Source: Pseudomonadota bacterium (GTDB taxonomy: Bacteria > Pseudomonadota > Gammaproteobacteria > Pseudomonadales > Pseudomonadaceae). Taken from it: a DNA stretch of 7,544 bases. Below the pieces are notes generated by a model that saw only the letters and a list, made by a program, of their open reading frames with translations, did not search any database and was not told the origin of the DNA. A program made the translations under genes and the position numbers. The number at the start of each line of letters is the position of its first letter. The first letter of the stretch is position 1. The stretch spans positions 1-7,544 of the forward strand of contig JAEYXX010000096.1 in the NCBI GenBank assembly GCA_023431055.1, written 5' to 3'. Of the stretch, positions 5,735-7,544 are shown one piece after another.

Positions 5735-5775
5735 TCTTTTTGACGAGTAGACCAAACCGAACGCACCTGCCACTC

Positions 5776-5791
5776 TGGCACGCCCCCTGCT
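5776..5791 (+). promoter_or_regulatory. Sigma-54 (RpoN) promoter of the codB-pucR unit
   Basis: TGGCACGCCCCCTGCT fits the consensus TGGCACG-N4-TTGCW with one mismatch (CTGC for TTGC). The invariant GG (5777-5778) and GC (5789-5790) are exactly 10 bases apart. Transcription would start near 5802, leaving a short leader with GGAG (5817-5820) 8 bases before the ATG. Sigma-54 promoters are strictly activator-dependent and common for nitrogen-source uptake in Pseudomonas. Confidence 0.8.
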
Positions 5792-5828
5792 ATCGCCAAG
5801 GCCTCATCCTCTTACCGGAGCCAGGTCC

Positions 5829-7100
5829 ATGAGCCATGCCACCCCCGATAGCGATTACCCCCTGAGCGAGGTGCCCAACGGCGCACGCAAGGGGCTGTTC
5901 TCCACCGCCATCCTGCTGTTCGGTTTCACCTTCTTCACCGCCACCATGTTCGCCGGCGGCAAGATCGGCATGGCCTTCGACTTCACCACCCTGCTCTGGG
6001 CCGCGGTGATCGGTAACCTGCTGCTTGGCCTGTATGCCGCCGTGCTGGGCCTGATCGCCTGCCACAGCGGCCTGAACTCGGTGCTAATGGGCCGTTTCTG
6101 CTTCGGCGAGGTGGGCAGCAAGCTGTCCGACATGCTTCTCGGCTTCACCCAGATCGGCTGGTATGCCTGGGGCACGGCGACCATCGCCATCGTCCTGGTG
6201 AAGATCCTTGGCCTGTCCGAAAGCCTGACCATTCCGTTGATGGTGCTGTTCGGCTTCGGTTTCTGCCTCACCGCCTTCGTCGGCTACAAGGGTCTGGATC
6301 TGCTTTCGCGCGTCGCCGTGCCGGCCATGCTGGTGCTGCTGGTGGCTTCGCTGTGGATCGCCACCCGTGATATCGGTGGCCTGGCCGGGCTACTGGCAGT
6401 CGAGCCCAAAGAGAGCATGAGCCTGAGCGTGGCCATCACCCTGGTGTTCGGCACCTTCGTCAGCGGCGCCACCCAGACCACCAACTGGACGCGTTTCGCC
6501 AAGAGCGGCCGCGTCGCGGTGCTGGCCAGCCTGTTCGGTTTCTTCATCGGCAACGGCCTAATGATCGTTGCCGGAGCCTACGGCGCCATCGTCTACCAGC
6601 AGCCGGACGTGGTCGAAGTGCTGGTGCTGCAGGGCCTGTCCATGGCTGCCGTGATCATGCTGTTCCTCAATCTGTGGACCACTCAGGACAACACCATCTA
6701 CAACTTCGCTGCAGCCGGCTGCAACCTGCTGCGCACCGGCAAGCGCAAGACTGTCACCCTGGCCGGCGCGGCCATCGGCACGCTGCTGGCCATTGGCGGC
6801 ATGTACGAGATGCTGATTCCCTTCCTGATCCTGCTCGGTTCGGTCATCCCGCCGATTGGTGGCGTGATCATGGCCGACTTCTTCTACGGCCACCGCGCGC
6901 GCTACCCGAAACTGGCTGATGTACGCCTGCCCGCCTTCAACTGGATCGGCCTGGGCGCCTACCTGATCGGTGCACTCAGCGCCTACTTCTCGCCCTGGGT
7001 CGCGCCGCTGGTGGGCATCGCCGTGGCTGCCCTTGCCTACGTCGTGCTGTTCGAACTGAACAAGGCCCTGGCCGGCCGCCAGCAGGTCGCTGGCGCGTGA
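5829..7100 (+). CDS. CodB-like NCS1 nucleobase permease
   Basis: Inner-membrane transporter of the nucleobase:cation symporter-1 family (TC 2.A.39), 423 residues against 419 for E. coli cytosine permease CodB. About 12 hydrophobic segments are visible, from residue 24 to 408. Family stretches align with CodB: GFTFFTATMFAGG (32-44), IGNLLLGLYAAVLG (61-74), FTQIGWYAWG (106-115, with Gln108 and Trp111 at the CodB substrate-contact positions), GTFVSGATQTTNWTRFAK (208-225), NLWTTQDNTIYN (281-292) and IPPIGGVIMADFF (340-352). Segments 6 and 8 differ from CodB in the residues around the motifs, so the cargo may be cytosine or another N-heterocycle such as a purine, hydantoin or creatinine-like compound. 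It follows a sigma-54 promoter and overlaps the pucR-type gene by 4 bp, which points to nitrogen scavenging. I leave the symbol open because the substrate is unproven. Confidence 0.88.
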   Translation: MSHATPDSDYPLSEVPNGARKGLFSTAILLFGFTFFTATMFAGGKIGMAFDFTTLLWAAVIGNLLLGLYAAVLGLIACHSGLNSVLMGRFCFGEVGSKLSDMLLGFTQIGWYAWGTATIAIVLVKILGLSESLTIPLMVLFGFGFCLTAFVGYKGLDLLSRVAVPAMLVLLVASLWIATRDIGGLAGLLAVEPKESMSLSVAITLVFGTFVSGATQTTNWTRFAKSGRVAVLASLFGFFIGNGLMIVAGAYGAIVYQQPDVVEVLVLQGLSMAAVIMLFLNLWTTQDNTIYNFAAAGCNLLRTGKRKTVTLAGAAIGTLLAIGGMYEMLIPFLILLGSVIPPIGGVIMADFFYGHRARYPKLADVRLPAFNWIGLGAYLIGALSAYFSPWVAPLVGIAVAALAYVVLFELNKALAGRQQVAGA

Positions 7101-7544
7101 GCTTGACCGTCGCCGACGTACTCGCCCTGCCCGGCCTGGCCAGCATGCACCTGCGTGCTGGCCAGGCCGGGCGCGACAATGCCGTGCGCTGGCCCTACGT
7201 GGCCGAGAACGAAGGCATCGCCGAGTGGGTGATGGGCGGCGAGCTGATCTTCGTCACCGGTATCAACCACCCGCGTGACGAAGCCAACCTGCTGCGCCTG
7301 GTGCGTGAAGGCCATGAGCGCGTGGTCGCCGGCCTGGTCATCCTCACCGGCGCCGAGTTCATCCAAGCCATCCCGACCAGCGTCATCGCCGAAGCCGAGC
7401 GCCTGAACCTGCCGCTGATCGAGCAGCCCTACGCGCTGAAGATGGTGGTGGTCACCCAGGCCATCGGCACCGCGCTGGTTCACGCACAGCAGCTCGGCCG
7501 CTCGCGCCAGCACGTGCTGGAACAGGTGCTCGACGGCGATTACC
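7097..7544 (+). CDS. PucR-family transcriptional regulator, N-terminal part (truncated by window end)
   Basis: The reading frame opens at GTG 7097, overlapping the permease stop in GTGA, and runs 149 codons to the window edge. The N-terminus MSLTVADVLALPGLASMHLRAG is typical of the PucR ligand-sensing domain (PF07905). WVMGGELIFVTGI (44-56) and AERLNLPLIEQPYALKMV (100-117) are further family-like stretches. The C-terminal helix-turn-helix domain expected in a protein of roughly 400-550 residues lies outside the window. The upstream ribosome site is weak (AGG near 7084), as expected for coupled translation; the next start, ATG 7145, would cut into the domain. PucR regulators often control purine or amino-compound catabolism, so it probably senses the permease substrate or a breakdown product. 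PucR proteins are not sigma-54 activators, so another activator must drive the promoter. Confidence 0.88.
   Translation, partial: MSLTVADVLALPGLASMHLRAGQAGRDNAVRWPYVAENEGIAEWVMGGELIFVTGINHPRDEANLLRLVREGHERVVAGLVILTGAEFIQAIPTSVIAEAERLNLPLIEQPYALKMVVVTQAIGTALVHAQQLGRSRQHVLEQVLDGDY

Noticed and set aside
7037..7513. Minus-strand open frame across the permease end and PucR start
   Set aside because: It is the complement of the PucR frame; the plus strand gives a clear PucR N-terminal domain, while the minus product has no features.
1..7544. tRNA, rRNA, CRISPR array, defence genes or IS transposase
   Set aside because: I saw no cloverleaf, repeat-spacer pattern, transposase motif or defence domain on either strand. 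The only mobile-element signal is the intron end at the left.

Overview
This window looks like chromosomal DNA from a Pseudomonas or close relative. The coding regions are GC-rich with G/C at third positions, and the proteins closely resemble Pseudomonas FadD1, FadD2 and PhaJ1. As I recall, the same order (fadD1, fadD2, a divergent alpha/beta hydrolase, phaJ1) occurs in P. aeruginosa (PA3299 to PA3302). No database search was run, so names rest on recognised motifs and remembered family sequences.

Bases 1-171 (minus strand) are the 5' end of a group II intron, probably bacterial class C. It begins directly after the T-run of the fadD1 intrinsic terminator (172-199) and continues past the left edge. 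Two tandem minus-strand genes follow, each for a 562-residue long-chain acyl-CoA synthetase: fadD1 (218-1906) and fadD2 (2297-3985), separated by 390 bp of non-coding DNA. That gap and the fadD2 upstream region share two short sequence blocks: a 14-mer that may be a core promoter, and an 18-base imperfect palindrome that may be an operator.

Divergent from fadD2 is a plus-strand, translationally coupled pair: an S33-type alpha/beta hydrolase (4203-5153) and a MaoC-type (R)-specific enoyl-CoA hydratase, phaJ (5150-5620). The pair ends at a clear intrinsic terminator (5633-5670). Together the four genes suggest acyl-ester hydrolysis, CoA activation of the fatty acid, and diversion of the beta-oxidation intermediate enoyl-CoA to (R)-3-hydroxyacyl-CoA, the monomer for polyhydroxyalkanoate and related products.

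The right part is a separate unit: a CodB-like NCS1 nucleobase permease (5829-7100) overlapping by 4 bp the start of a PucR-family regulator (7097 to beyond the right edge). Its upstream region has a near-consensus sigma-54 promoter (5776-5791) and two perfect inverted repeats at enhancer distance. This suggests nitrogen-responsive or activator-dependent uptake of an N-heterocyclic compound. The catabolic enzymes that would name the substrate are outside the window.

No wholly new system is evident. The most noteworthy items are the intron placed behind the fadD1 terminator, the sigma-54 control region, and the paired motifs upstream of the fadD genes.
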